Assembly (NCBI RefSeq): GCF_946477935.1
Contig: NZ_CAMLAC010000010.1
Coordinates: forward strand, 1 to 39,626
Source of the DNA: an uncultured Sphingomonas sp.
GTDB lineage: Bacteria; Pseudomonadota; Alphaproteobacteria; Sphingomonadales; Sphingomonadaceae
Length of the DNA stretch: 39,626 bases
Reading direction: 5' to 3'
Every line of letters begins with the position of its first letter. Position 1 is the first letter of the stretch. Below the pieces are notes generated by a model, which ran no database searches, was not told where the DNA came from, and worked only from the letters and a program-made list of their open reading frames with translations. The translations under genes and the position numbers were made by a program. Of this stretch, positions 1 to 8,212 are shown in pieces.

Positions 1-36
1 ATCGCCCTCGCAGCCACCGTCATCTTCTGGCTCTGA
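1..36 (+). CDS. C-terminal end of an upstream gene (partial)
   Basis: The first 36 bases read in frame as a hydrophobic tail (IALAATVIFWL) ending in TGA. This would fit the last membrane segment of a protein whose start lies outside the window. Eleven residues are too few to identify it, and a chance open frame is possible. About 75 bases without a gene follow. Confidence 0.3.
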   Translation: MALAATVIFWL

Positions 37-156
37 TCAGTGAGTCCTGACCCTAAGCCCGCCTGCAGGCACAAGAGAGGGGAGGGGGCTGGCTTCTGAT
101 TGAGCCATTGAGTGTCGATGGTCGACGTCTCGGGCTCACAGTCAGGAGTATGTCCC

Positions 157-2145
157 ATGATAAAATCGCTCCCGCTGAACAAGTTGGTTCAGTCACCCCG
201 CAATGTGCGTCGTCACGGTGATCCAGCCGCCGATGCCGAATTAAAGGCGAGCATCGCTGCCCACGGGCTGTTGCAGAATCTCATCGTCCGTCCTGCATCA
301 CGCGGCAAGTTCGAGGTCGAAGCCGGCGAGCGACGCCGCCGCGCCATGCTCGCCCTGGCCGATGACAAGATCCTGCCCAAGGATCACGAGGTGACTTGCT
401 TGGTGCTCGAAGACAGCGCCGACGCTGCAGTCGAGACCAGCCTCGCCGAAAACTTCCATCGTTTGGCCATGAATCCTGCTGACGAAGCGCAGGCCTTCGC
501 TGCCCTGATCGACGCTGGCACATCGACTGACCAGGTTGCGCGCCGGTTCGGGCTGACTGTCCGCTTCGTCGAGGGCCGCTTGCGTCTCGCGACGCTTGCT
601 CCGGTCGTGTTCGAGGCGCTGGCCTCGGGCGAAATCACACTGGACCTCGCCAAAGCGTTCGGCGCCACGTCTGACCAGGAAATCCAGGCCCGCGTCTTCG
701 AACAGGTCTCCTCGGCCTATTATGCGCCGAGCGCAGACAGCATCCGGCGAATGGTGCTTTCCGGCACGGTCCGGGGCAGCGATCCCCGGGCCCGGCTCGT
801 TGGACGCGACGCCTACATCGCCGGCGGCGGCCGGATCGAGCGCGAATTGTTCGACGATGACGACAGCGAGTCCTGGGTCGATGTCGCGCTTCTCGAGAAC
901 CTCGCTGCTGCGGAGATGGAGAAACGAGCGAAGGCGCTCGCAGTCGAACAGGGCCTTGCCTGGGTCAAGCCAACACTCGATCCCTACGCGAGCCACGATC
1001 TCGTCGAGGGCCTTGTTCGACTTCCCGCAGAGCCTGCCCCGCTGACGGAAGCAGAACTGGCAAGGCTTGATGAGCTCGATGCCTCTTATGACGAGCATGC
1101 GGCCATTCTCGAAGATGAAGACAGCGCCGAGGAAGCTGTCGCTGCGGCCGAGGCGACGATCGAGGCGATCGAGCGCGAATGCCAGGATATCAGAGCAAAG
1201 CCGCCGGAACTCGCGCCCGAACTCAAGGCTGAAGCCGGAATGATCCTGGTGCTGTCGCGGGATGGCACGCCGGTGCTCCAGCCGGTCTTCTACGGTGAGC
1301 GCGAAGCTCACGTCGATGATGACGACGATGCCGTCGAAGTCGTCCCGGGTGATGGCAGCGAGGGCAAGCGTCGCGCGGCGCTATCGAAGCGCCTGGTCGA
1401 CGAGCTTGCCATGCAGCGGCGCGACATTCTCGCGCTCCACGTTGCGTCGGATCCCGGACTTGCGCTCGACATCATGGTCTTCACGCTCGCCGATGCCGAT
1501 ACCCACGACTGGCGATCGCGTGCTGCAACGACGCTTCGCGGCAGCGTTCCTGCAGGACCAATTATCGGGTTCGAGGCGAAGGATGCACCGGCCAGTGCGT
1601 CACTCGCTGACCTGCGGTCCGGCCTCGATGAGACCTGGCGATCTGGCGAGGACGCCTCGACGCGCTTCGAGATGTTCCGGGCGCTTTCCGATGAAAGCCG
1701 TGCAGCCTGGCTCGGCTTTGTCGTCGCGCGCACGCTCGAAGCGAGTCTCAATATGGTGGGCGAACGTCACATCGCGTTCCAGGATCATCTCGGCAGCCTC
1801 ATCGGCATCGACTTGGCGCAATGGTGGCGGCCGACCGCGGCGAACTACTTCGACCGGGTCTCGAAGCAGGTGATCCTCGATGCGCTCACTGACGTTGGCG
1901 GCCTGGAGCTCTCCTCGCGCTTCGCATCGGTCAAGAAGGGGGATCTCGCGATGAGCGCCGAGCGCGTCTTCGCAGGCACATACATCACCGAGGTCGAAGT
2001 GCGCGAACGGGCACTTGCCTGGGTGCCCGAAGTCATGCGCTTCGCTGGTCAGTCGGCAAGCGACGCCGGGGACGAACCGCAGGATTCGGACGCGGATTGC
2101 GTTGCCAATGACGACCATCAGCCCCCGAGCGAGGTGGCCGCCTGA
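157..2145 (+). CDS. ParB/RepB/Spo0J-family partition-like protein
   Basis: This is a 662-residue protein with an N-terminal ParB nuclease-like fold. The first ~60 residues carry the 'S.RN.R' and 'I..HGLLQ' elements, then the box II signature GERRRRAM (about residues 56-63). AENFHR with a following EA pair (about 103-117) precedes a KorB-like helix-turn-helix stretch (RRFGLT..). The remaining ~450 residues are acidic and helical without a recognised domain. Classical ParB is about 300 residues, so this is the long plasmid-borne type seen in sphingomonad elements. The frame is open from a GTG at 112, but the ATG at 157 has a good ribosome site (AGGAG, 144-148) eight bases upstream and begins at the conserved domain, so I chose it. 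No ParA gene or parS site is visible. A role in partition or in element-specific DNA binding is inferred. Confidence 0.85.
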   Translation: MIKSLPLNKLVQSPRNVRRHGDPAADAELKASIAAHGLLQNLIVRPASRGKFEVEAGERRRRAMLALADDKILPKDHEVTCLVLEDSADAAVETSLAENFHRLAMNPADEAQAFAALIDAGTSTDQVARRFGLTVRFVEGRLRLATLAPVVFEALASGEITLDLAKAFGATSDQEIQARVFEQVSSAYYAPSADSIRRMVLSGTVRGSDPRARLVGRDAYIAGGGRIERELFDDDDSESWVDVALLENLAAAEMEKRAKALAVEQGLAWVKPTLDPYASHDLVEGLVRLPAEPAPLTEAELARLDELDASYDEHAAILEDEDSAEEAVAAAEATIEAIERECQDIRAKPPELAPELKAEAGMILVLSRDGTPVLQPVFYGEREAHVDDDDDAVEVVPGDGSEGKRRAALSKRLVDELAMQRRDILALHVASDPGLALDIMVFTLADADTHDWRSRAATTLRGSVPAGPIIGFEAKDAPASASLADLRSGLDETWRSGEDASTRFEMFRALSDESRAAWLGFVVARTLEASLNMVGERHIAFQDHLGSLIGIDLAQWWRPTAANYFDRVSKQVILDALTDVGGLELSSRFASVKKGDLAMSAERVFAGTYITEVEVRERALAWVPEVMRFAGQSASDAGDEPQDSDADCVANDDHQPPSEVAA

Positions 2146-2179
2146 CCTCCTCCTGACAGGTAAGGCCAATCGCCAACGA

Positions 2180-2215
2180 GAAGCGGTCCTTCGGCTCATG
2201 CCGGAGGGCCGCTTC
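2180..2215 (+). terminator. Hairpin after the ParB-like gene
   Basis: GAAGCGG (2180-2186) pairs with CCGCTTC (2209-2215). Inner pairs (CGG/CCG) extend the stem, and the tail CTTTCT is pyrimidine-rich. It lies 35 bases after the ParB-like stop codon and before ardC. It is probably a terminator or attenuator, although the T-run is weak. Confidence 0.45.
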
Positions 2216-2300
2216 CTTTCTGGGAAGAGAGCGGAGGGGGCTCCGGGATCTCCGGCACTGACCGACGAGCCTGTCGGCAGGCCGCATCAGGAGATCCAAC

Positions 2301-3242
2301 ATGGCCTATCGCAAGGGACAAAGCGGCGGATTGTCGCCCGCTACCCGTATCACCCAGGAAATCATCGCTCGTCTCGAAGCCGGGACCAAGCCGTGGATCA
2401 AGCCGTGGCGCGGCGTGCCGGTATCGCGGCCGTTGCGGGCTTGCGGCGTTCCATACCGCGGCATGAATGTGTTCTGGCTCTGGATGGTCGCCGACATGTG
2501 CGGCTACGGCTCACCGTTCTGGATGACCTACAACCAGGCAAAGGAGCTTGGGGCGCAGGTGCGCAAGGGCGAAAAGTCGACCATCGCCATCTTCTACAAG
2601 AGCTACACCAAGGAGGTCGAAGCCCCCGACACCGGGGAAAGGGCCGACGAACATCGCCGCGTGCTGAAGGCCTATCCGGTCTTCAACGCCGATCAGGTCG
2701 ATGGTCTTCCCGAACGGTTCCATCCCGCCGCAACGCTGGAGGTTGTAGAGCCGGAAGGCCGCCAGGCCGAACTCGACACTTTCTTCGCGAGCATTCCGGC
2801 AGTGCTGCGTCACCAGGGCGATGAAGCCTATTATGAGCCGGTGGCCGATCGCGTGACGATGCCGCCCGCGCATCTCTTCTCCGGGTTCGATCACTATTAT
2901 GCGACCCTTGCGCACGAGCTGTCGCATTGGACCGGCCACGCCAGCCGCCTGGACCGCGATCTCAAGAACCGTTTCGGCTCGGCCGCCTATGCCGCCGAGG
3001 AGCTCGTCGCCGAGCTATCGAGCGCCATGATCGGGGCCGAGCTTGGTCTTCCGGTTGCCCATCTCGATAGCCACGCGAGCTACATCGAGCACTGGCTCAC
3101 GCTCCTTAAACAAGATGATCGCGCCATCCTCACCGCCGCCGCCAAAGCCGAGGAAGCTTCAAGCCTTCTGCTCAAGCTCGGTGGGCGGATCACTGCCGAT
3201 GACAGCGACGAAGCGTCTCGCGACGCCGCGCTTGCCGCCTGA
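2301..3242 (+). CDS. ardC: ArdC-type antirestriction protein
   Basis: This 313-residue protein belongs to the ArdC family. ArdC proteins are made early after conjugative entry; they bind single-stranded DNA and shield incoming DNA from type I restriction. The N-terminal half carries the family's opening pattern (ITQEIIARLEAGTKPW..PW, then YRGMNVFWL) and KGEKST. The C-terminal half is a zincin-like metallopeptidase domain with HELSHWTGH at residues 205-213 (two zinc histidines and the catalytic Glu) and a downstream AAEELVAEL helix that would supply the third ligand. Length and order are typical. A ribosome site (AGGAG) lies just before the ATG. The next gene starts 11 bases after the stop, so the two are probably cotranscribed. 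Its carriage next to ssb marks a leading region. Confidence 0.9.
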   Translation: MAYRKGQSGGLSPATRITQEIIARLEAGTKPWIKPWRGVPVSRPLRACGVPYRGMNVFWLWMVADMCGYGSPFWMTYNQAKELGAQVRKGEKSTIAIFYKSYTKEVEAPDTGERADEHRRVLKAYPVFNADQVDGLPERFHPAATLEVVEPEGRQAELDTFFASIPAVLRHQGDEAYYEPVADRVTMPPAHLFSGFDHYYATLAHELSHWTGHASRLDRDLKNRFGSAAYAAEELVAELSSAMIGAELGLPVAHLDSHASYIEHWLTLLKQDDRAILTAAAKAEEASSLLLKLGGRITADDSDEASRDAALAA

Positions 3243-3253
3243 AGGAGGATGTC

Positions 3254-3676
3254 ATGGGCCGATCGGTCAGCTATCCCAGCGGGGCAATCGTCGCATTCAC
3301 GGTGCTCAATGTCGAGAACGATGACGACTGGGAATTCGAATATGAGTGGCTTCGCGAGGACCTGCGCGAGCGGGCAGGCAAAGCCTTTCCTTCCTTGGTC
3401 GCACACGACGGCTGGCGAGGCCGTGAGGACCGCGTTCTCATGCGCAATGCCTATGCCGATTTCGGAGTGTCCGTATACGGTGGCCTCGTCGCGGTGTGGA
3501 TCGCCGAACGAGACGATGGCGCCTATTGGGACGCCGATTGGCGCACGGCCAGGTCTCCCCGGGCGCAGCGCTGGCTGTCCCAGATCGCCGCCCGCTTCGA
3601 CGCCCTGTTCGGCGATTATGATTGCCTCGGGCACATGTCGAACGGTGAGGGCGTCTATGCAAAGCGGGTAAGCTGA
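3254..3676 (+). CDS. Conserved accessory protein of unknown function
   Basis: This is a 140-residue acidic, Trp-rich protein (DDDWEFEYEW, WIAERDDGAYWDADW) with no signal peptide, membrane segment or recognisable catalytic motif. The start is well supported by an AGGAGG-type site a few bases before the ATG, directly after the ardC stop. The composition resembles other small cytoplasmic proteins carried between ardC and ssb in sphingomonad elements. The function is unknown. Cotranscription with ardC suggests expression early after transfer. Confidence 0.75.
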   Translation: MGRSVSYPSGAIVAFTVLNVENDDDWEFEYEWLREDLRERAGKAFPSLVAHDGWRGREDRVLMRNAYADFGVSVYGGLVAVWIAERDDGAYWDADWRTARSPRAQRWLSQIAARFDALFGDYDCLGHMSNGEGVYAKRVS

Positions 3677-3978
3677 GCGCGAAAGTCGCAGGTCGTGCTG
3701 AGCTCGCTGGCTTTGTCCCTTCTGGCGAACCTGTCTCGACGCCCATGGCCTGTAGCCATGCGAGAGAGGCCCTGGGCCAGCCGTCAGTCTCCGCAACCCG
3801 GCTTGCGCAGGCCCGTGTTGGCCCGGCCCTTTGGGCCATGGGCCTGCCCGCGCCAGCCTGCCCAAGCGGGTTTCCCCTGTCGGGTGCGGATCCTGCCTCA
3901 AGCTGGCCCTGACGGGCTCTCGCCGGCGCAGCCATGAGCGGGTGCGTCAGCCTCACGCCAGTCAGGAGGACAACACCC
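3677..3978. other. GC-rich intergenic leader before the DUF2493 gene
   Basis: No convincing gene is present. The stretch is rich in GGCC/GCCC blocks. It contains an inverted repeat CATGGC-ctgta-GCCATG (3744-3760) and a GGCCC-rich segment around 3820-3845 that could fold. CGCAACCCGGCTT (3792-3804) and a later CGGGTTTCCCCT recur in the same order, in diverged form, before ssb (5946-6246). This may be a long structured untranslated leader. No clear promoter was found. Confidence 0.5.
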
Positions 3979-4932
3979 ATGCACGCATCATTTACCGACC
4001 AACTCGCCGGGCTCGATCTTTCCGGCTTCTCGATCGGACCTGCCCCCGTTTCCACCAACGATTTCCCGGTTCGCGAAGCTGTCGTCCAGACCCTTGAAGC
4101 GATCTGGTCCGATCTTTTTGCCATGGTTTCCGGGACTGCGCTCGAGGCCGACGCCGAGGACCTCGGCTGGGCCTTCGTCAACATCTTCCACCGTTCCGCG
4201 ACCCGCAAATCGGCTACCGTGGACCGCGCAACCGACGAAGTCCGCGCGCTCATTGCCACAGCCGATGGATCCGAGATTCACACGCACGAACTCGAGACCC
4301 AGGTCGAGCGTGCGCAATGCGCCGAAGGGGCCATGCTCGCCCTTGAGGAAATGCGCGAAGTGGCGGCCACTCTCTATCTCAACGAATTCGGCTCGTCCTG
4401 GAAACCCGTATCGAGTTCGCGCTTCAATCACAGCGTTATGCTCACTTCCGCGCTCGTCGAAGGCCGTGACTTCGTCCGTGCCCGTTCCGAAGCCAAACGC
4501 CGCGCAGCAATGCCCGAAGGCACGCCTGTTATCTTTGCCGGTGGCCGCACGCGCCATCCCAGCGAGCAGGACGCACTCACATTTGCCAACAATGTCTGGG
4601 CGACCCTGGACAAGGTGCATGACCGGGTTCCCGACATGGTTCTCGTCCACGGTGGCGATACCAAGGGCGTCGACCGCCTGGCATCGTCGTGGGCCGAACG
4701 GCGCAGCGTCCCGCAAATCAGCTTCTCACTCGACATGCGGCTCGGAGCCCGTGCCGGCTTTAAGCGCAACGAGCGGATGCTCTCGCTCGACCCGCGCTAT
4801 GTCGTTGCCTTCCCTGGCAATGGCGTCCTCGAACGCCTGGTGATCGAGGCCAAGGCCCGGCGGATCACGGTCGTCGATCGCCGCGGTCCGCTCGGCACCA
4901 GCCCCAAGGCGCATCTCCCTTCGCCCGGTTGA
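3979..4932 (+). CDS. DUF2493 (YspA-like SLOG fold) protein
   Basis: This is a 317-residue protein. The N-terminal ~185 residues are helical and specific to the plasmid version. The C-terminal third is a DUF2493 domain of the SLOG superfamily: it begins with VIFAGGRTRHP, continues with a glycine-rich HGGDTKGVDRLA loop typical of nucleotide binding, and ends with FPGNG. The frame is open from 3934, but the ATG at 3979 has AGGAGG (3964-3969) nine bases upstream and starts the conserved sequence. SLOG proteins bind nucleotides or nucleotide derivatives, and some act in stress or defence signalling. The ligand here is unknown. Homologues are regular cargo of sphingomonad conjugative elements. Confidence 0.85.
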   Translation: MHASFTDQLAGLDLSGFSIGPAPVSTNDFPVREAVVQTLEAIWSDLFAMVSGTALEADAEDLGWAFVNIFHRSATRKSATVDRATDEVRALIATADGSEIHTHELETQVERAQCAEGAMLALEEMREVAATLYLNEFGSSWKPVSSSRFNHSVMLTSALVEGRDFVRARSEAKRRAAMPEGTPVIFAGGRTRHPSEQDALTFANNVWATLDKVHDRVPDMVLVHGGDTKGVDRLASSWAERRSVPQISFSLDMRLGARAGFKRNERMLSLDPRYVVAFPGNGVLERLVIEAKARRITVVDRRGPLGTSPKAHLPSPG

Positions 4933-4949
4933 TGGCCGATCGGCCTTTG

Positions 4950-4974
4950 CGCCAGCGCCGGATTGGCGCTGGCG
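4950..4974 (+). terminator. Strong hairpin after the DUF2493 gene
   Basis: A perfect 10-base-pair stem, CGCCAGCGCC / GGCGCTGGCG, with a five-base loop lies 17 bases after the stop codon. The downstream sequence (TTGCCGGG) lacks a T-run, so it could be a transcript-stabilising or processing hairpin instead of an intrinsic terminator. Confidence 0.5.
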
Positions 4975-5059
4975 TTGCCGGGACAGAGGAGAGGCGTGCG
5001 CCTGCGTGGATGGAGGCAGGCGGATGGTCCGTCCGACCCCATCACTGGAGGAACTTCCC

Positions 5060-5506
5060 ATGGTCGATATGTCCCAGGCGCTGGCTGATTTCGAGCGGGC
5101 CCGCGCCGAAAGCCGTGTGCGCGTCACCACCAAAATCGATCGGCTGAAGCACGCCGTGCTCGCGCCTTTGCGCGAGCTTGGCATTACCTCGGTCGAAATC
5201 GCCTTCGACGGCTACGGCGACAGTGGCGCAGTCGAACGCATCTTCTCTTATGATGCCGAAAACCAGGAATCCGAACTCCCCGAGGAGGCGGTGGTTTTGC
5301 TTGAAGGCGACGATACGGCCCGAGAAACATCACTGCGCAGCGCGCTCGAAGAGCTCACCTATGCCGCGCTCGAACTCCACCATCCCGGCTGGGAAAACAA
5401 TGACGGTGCGGGCGGCGCACTCGAAATCGACGTGGCGCAGGGCAGTTTCATGCTCGACTGCAAGCTTCGCTACACCGCCTACGATGACCATTACGACGAG
5501 CTGTGA
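5060..5506 (+). CDS. DUF6878 family protein
   Basis: This is a 148-residue acidic protein that I recognise as the DUF6878 type. It opens with a helix (ADFERARAESR..), contains VEIAFDGYGDSGAVE, and ends with ALELHHPGWENNDGAGG and YTAYDDHYDEL. No catalytic residues are known to me. The frame opens at 5006, but GGAGG lies just before the ATG at 5060 and the conserved sequence begins there. The next gene starts 11 bases after the stop behind an AGGAGGAGG site, so the two are an operon pair. The function is unknown. The pair is commonly carried with ssb and DUF2493 on sphingomonad plasmids. Confidence 0.85.
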   Translation: MVDMSQALADFERARAESRVRVTTKIDRLKHAVLAPLRELGITSVEIAFDGYGDSGAVERIFSYDAENQESELPEEAVVLLEGDDTARETSLRSALEELTYAALELHHPGWENNDGAGGALEIDVAQGSFMLDCKLRYTAYDDHYDEL

Positions 5507-5516
5507 GGAGGAGGCG

Positions 5517-5945
5517 ATGGCGCATTGCTATTTTCACGCCCTCTCTTCGGTCCGGAAATGGGGCGGAGTGGTCGAGGACTATCTCCCGCTCCATCAATGG
5601 TTCGACCAGTCAAAGGCGATCCTGGCGGATCCCCGGCATCGCGCGCTGCGGCACCATGCCGAGGGTATATTCATGCTCGAAACGCTGTTCGGTGCGGCCA
5701 TCGTCAATGCCGATGGGCGACCCGTTCCGGTGCGCCTTGTGGGCGAGCAGCACGTCCGCGAGGACCTGGGCTCGATCCCCTCCTTTGCCGATTGGGCACG
5801 CCTCATTACGCCGCAGGCCTGGATGCTGCGAGGGCACCGTCTGGACGAGGCCGTTGCGGCGGCGAAAGACCATGCTGCTCCTGGCGCTGCGCTGTCGGCC
5901 GGGGGCTTGCCAGCAGCGGGCGGGGCGGTCCGTCTCGAAATCTGA
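5517..5945 (+). CDS. DUF6915 family protein
   Basis: This is a 142-residue protein beginning MAHCYFHALSSVRKWGG and containing DYLPLHQWFDQSK, RHRALRHHAEGIFMLE and PVRLVGEQHVREDLG. This histidine-rich pattern is that of the DUF6915 family. The start is fixed by an AGGAGGAGG site immediately before the ATG and a family-typical N-terminus. The frame runs open further upstream but overlaps DUF6878 there. Clustered histidines (YFH, RHR, RHH) might bind metal or act in phosphodiester chemistry, but this is speculation and no function is established. Confidence 0.85.
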   Translation: MAHCYFHALSSVRKWGGVVEDYLPLHQWFDQSKAILADPRHRALRHHAEGIFMLETLFGAAIVNADGRPVPVRLVGEQHVREDLGSIPSFADWARLITPQAWMLRGHRLDEAVAAAKDHAAPGAALSAGGLPAAGGAVRLEI

Positions 5946-6246
5946 GGCTGACCCCCTGGTGGATTCGCTGGAGCAGTGCGACCCGGCCGATCGGAACACG
6001 AACGAGGGCAGGGCACATCTGCTCAAGGCATCGGGCGCAACCCGGCTTCCATGCAAACCTGTCCCTGAAGCAACCCCCGTCGAGACGCGCAACCCGGATC
6101 GGGTCCGGCCGAGTTGCCGGGCTACGCCCGGCTGCCCGCACCACCCGAACCAGTTCCGGGTTCCCCTCCGGTGCGCTTCGCCGTGGGCCGCTTCTGCTCG
6201 GGTTTGCAGCCGGGATGGACCCGGATGCTCGATCAGGAGAAGACCC
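5946..6246. other. GC-rich intergenic leader before ssb
   Basis: There is no independent gene here. The element GCGCAACCCGG occurs twice (6035-6045 and 6087-6097). It is followed by a CTGCCCGC block and by CGGGTTCCCCT, an order that parallels the leader before DUF2493 at 3677-3978. The sequence may be a structured leader or a single-strand promoter-like region active during DNA entry. Neither is proven. Confidence 0.5.
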
Positions 6247-6636
6247 ATGACCAATCTCGTTATCCTCGTCGGCCGCATCGCTCGCGACCCCGAAACCCGC
6301 ACCACGCAAGGTGGAACCAGCATCACCTCGATCTCGGTCGTCACCGACCGGCCCGCCCGCAAGGACGGCAAGACCTACAAGGACGAAAACGGCTACACCG
6401 CCAAGGAAAGCGAATTCCACCGCGTCACCTGCTTCAACGGCCTCGGCGAGAACGTCGCCAAGTACTGCACCAAGGGCCAGCTCGTGACGGTCGAAGGGCG
6501 CATCCACTACACGCAGTGGGAAGATCAGAGCGGCACCAAGCGCTACGGCTGCGAGATCATCGCCGACAAGGTGGACTTCCTCACCAAGGGTCGCACATCG
6601 AGCAACGACGGTGCGCCCGACATCGACGAGGACTGA
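6247..6636 (+). CDS. ssb: Single-stranded DNA-binding protein
   Basis: This is a 129-residue OB-fold SSB. It starts MTNLVILVGRIARDPETR, continues with an ISVVTDRPARKDGKTY strand, then ESEFHRVTCFNGLGENVAKYC and GQLVTVEGRIHYTQWED. It is shorter than chromosomal SSB and lacks the DDDIPF-type tail that recruits partner proteins; it ends in acidic DIDED instead. Plasmid SSBs coat the transferred strand and can suppress SOS induction after entry. The start follows a CAGGAG site, and the frame also runs open far upstream as a GC-rich shadow. A strong terminator follows. Confidence 0.93.
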   Translation: MTNLVILVGRIARDPETRTTQGGTSITSISVVTDRPARKDGKTYKDENGYTAKESEFHRVTCFNGLGENVAKYCTKGQLVTVEGRIHYTQWEDQSGTKRYGCEIIADKVDFLTKGRTSSNDGAPDIDED

Positions 6637-6652
6637 GCGACCGTCCCCTATG

Positions 6653-6692
6653 AAAAGGCCCCGGTGGCACGCGCCGTCGGGGCCTTTTCTTT
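6653..6692 (+). terminator. Intrinsic terminator after ssb
   Basis: An 11-base-pair perfect stem, AAAAGGCCCCG (6653-6663) with CGGGGCCTTTT (6678-6688), is followed by CTTTTG. The A/T ends make it able to terminate in both directions, serving ssb and the leftward gene at 6753-6983. Confidence 0.9.
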
Positions 6693-6752
6693 TGCTTCCC
6701 GGCGTGGGCGGCGGGGCGGGGCATCGAGCCCGCGCCCACCGCCAGAGAGTGT

Positions 6753-6983
6753 TCAGGCGGGGGAGAGCCGCTTGAGAGCGTCCTCGATCCCGATTGCGAG
6801 CGATGCGCGGATAAGCTGCTTAAGCTCTGCCGGTTCGATCGTCTCGGCGCCGCATTCGACGAGAACCTTGCCCAATTCGCCGGCCGCTTCGTCGCGGAGC
6901 CTGGCTTCCTGGGCATCGAGTTCGTCGCGCTGCTCGCGCAGCTTTTTGAGCGCGTTTCGTGCGCTCGGTTTGGACCTGGCCAT
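6753..6983 (-). CDS. DUF6437-like small coiled-coil protein
   Basis: This is a 76-residue charged protein (MARSKPSARNALKKLREQRDELDAQEARLRDEAA...) that should form a coiled coil, with a C-terminal part containing ETIEPAELKQLIRASLA. It resembles the DUF6437 family, small proteins frequent in sphingomonad elements. The frame stays open upstream to about 7208, but AAAGGAA lies just before this ATG on the minus strand and the coding character begins here. The shape (coiled coil plus basic N-terminus) recalls small nucleoid-associated proteins, but that is inference only. Confidence 0.75.
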   Translation of the reverse strand: MARSKPSARNALKKLREQRDELDAQEARLRDEAAGELGKVLVECGAETIEPAELKQLIRASLAIGIEDALKRLSPA

Positions 6984-7305
6984 GTGATGTTCCTTTCGCT
7001 GGCCGTTGGTCCCCTCCGCAAGCGATAATGGCAGCTCACCCGCATGTAGGAAAACGGTTTTTGGCGCGAATGGCGGCGCTTCCACCAAGCGTTGGAGAGG
7101 TCTCTCTCGCAGAAAGACCAAGTGTGATGCGGGCTTTGGGGCCGCGTCAAGGACGATGGGGCCCCACCATTTTTGCCGGGCAAGCCCGGAAAAAATCGTT
7201 TCCCCCATCGCCGCTTCGCGGCCGCGTTCCGCGGTCCCTGACCCGGCCCGTCACCCGCCTCTCGCAGCTCCTGATGCGACGCATCGAACATCAGGAGGAA
7301 AGATC
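6984..7305. other. Intergenic region between two small divergent genes
   Basis: No supported gene. It should hold the promoters of the leftward DUF6437-like gene and the rightward gene at 7306. The only clear structure is the palindrome at 7170-7195. A leftward open frame covers part of it (WWGPIVLD...) but has no ribosome site and unconvincing composition. Confidence 0.5.
7170..7195. terminator. Palindrome with T-run and A-run flanks
   Basis: TTTTTG-CCGGGC-AA-GCCCGG-AAAAAA forms a hairpin whose flanks complement each other and give a U-run in either transcript direction. It looks like a bidirectional terminator or a protein site, although the two-base loop is short. Confidence 0.45.
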
Positions 7306-7542
7306 ATGTACGCTTCATCGAATATCGCGCAGGGCACGTTCCAGGCAGACCAGGCGGCATTCGTTGCCGCGCTCGACAAGGCGCACGCCAGGTCCTTTCA
7401 CAGCTACTTCACGCAATTTGTTCTGACCGACGATGAGGCTGGCTATATCGCGGTCGACGAGGGCGATTACGGGGCGCTGCCCAAGGCCATGTTGGACAGG
7501 GTCATCGACACCGTGCCGGGTAAGCTCAACGATGAGTTCTGA
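7306..7542 (+). CDS. Small protein of unknown function
   Basis: This is a 78-residue protein beginning MYASSNIAQGTFQADQAAF, with an aromatic middle (RSFHSYFTQFVLTDDEAGYI) and the tail VPGKLNDEF. The ATG has CAGGAGGAAAG directly upstream, one of the best ribosome sites in the region, and a terminator follows the stop. No motif is recognised. Position and composition suggest another cytoplasmic accessory protein of the element. Confidence 0.7.
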   Translation: MYASSNIAQGTFQADQAAFVAALDKAHARSFHSYFTQFVLTDDEAGYIAVDEGDYGALPKAMLDRVIDTVPGKLNDEF

Positions 7543-7552
7543 AACCGCCGTA

Positions 7553-7589
7553 AGGGGGAAGTCCGTTCAGGGCTTCCTCCTTTCTTTTT
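7553..7589 (+). terminator. Intrinsic terminator
   Basis: AGGGGGAAG (7553-7561) pairs with CTTCCTCCT (7573-7581) including one G-T pair, followed by TTCTTTTT. It lies ten bases after the stop of the 78-residue gene. Confidence 0.85.
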
Positions 7590-7646
7590 GCTCGGCTCCC
7601 GATTCTTGGTGACCCGGATGATGCTGGTCGAGCGCGCCAAACGGCG

Positions 7647-7841
7647 TCAGTCGTCGACGCTTGGGGCGTCGAACTCCTCAAGGCGGTCGGGCATGTCGAG
7701 CACCTTCATGGCCGCTGCGGAAATCGCCTCCGCTTTCGTCGGGAAGGCCTCTGCCGAGCTGATCGAAACGCCGTTCGAATAGGTCACCGTCGCCTGGAAA
7801 CCGTTGCCCTTGCGCGTCGCGCTCAGCGTCACGTTCGTCAT
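7647..7841 (-). CDS. Small protein of unknown function
   Basis: This 64-residue protein reads MTNVTLSATRKGNGFQATV... followed by an alternating polar/hydrophobic strand (YSNGVSISSAEAF) and a helix (PTKAEAISAAAMKVL). That is a beta-beta-beta-alpha pattern like small RNase H-like or DUF1508-like folds. Two in-frame ATGs lie three codons apart; GGGAG is seven bases before the inner one (7841) and too close to the outer (7847), so I chose the inner. It faces the gene at 7306 across a terminator. The function is unknown. Confidence 0.65.
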   Translation of the reverse strand: MTNVTLSATRKGNGFQATVTYSNGVSISSAEAFPTKAEAISAAAMKVLDMPDRLEEFDAPSVDD

Positions 7842-8197
7842 CGCCATGCTCCCGGATGGGGGTGCCCACGATGCTCTTATGCCCGGGGCGTTCACGCTTG
7901 GCCTATAGCAGAAACCGCGCTCCAGCGGCACTGTCCTTGCTCCACCAGATGGGAACTTCAAGACCGCCGATCCTGTTCAGGGCAAGGCACTGGAACCCAC
8001 CTTTGAAGCTGGGGACAGGGGAGCACACCGTACGCGACAAATCGCCGGAATGACTGACGTAAAAGCCATAAATTACAGATGCATGGATCGAATTCTGCGA
8101 AATGGCAGCTTCTCCGTCAAAAATGACGTGGGCGAGGGGAGTTACGTGGATTTGACCAAAGCGAGGCCGAGAATGGCGGAATTCCGCAGTCGTCTAT

Positions 8198-8212
8198 GTT
8201 CTTGACATGTTC
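8198..8212 (+). promoter_or_regulatory. SOS-type box (GTTC-N7-GTTC) before the traD operon
   Basis: GTTCTTGACATGTTC matches the alphaproteobacterial LexA box. With flanks it is a near-perfect 11-base tandem repeat of ATGTTCTTGAC. It covers the predicted -35 element, so a bound repressor would block transcription of the coupling protein and relaxase. Confidence 0.8.

Noticed and set aside
298..1311. Long leftward open frame (337 codons) opposite the ParB-like gene
   Set aside because: It is an antisense shadow of a GC-rich coding strand; the ParB-like protein has clear family motifs and a ribosome site, and the antisense frame has neither.
6984..7208. Upstream extension of the DUF6437-like gene
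   Set aside because: The frame stays open to 7208 but crosses the palindrome at 7170-7195 and has no ribosome site; AAAGGAA directly before the ATG at 6983 decides the start.
8040..8197. Possible oriT
   Set aside because: AT-richer sequence and partial inverted repeats near the relaxase operon are suggestive, but no nic motif of the MobF type can be recognised, so it is not called.
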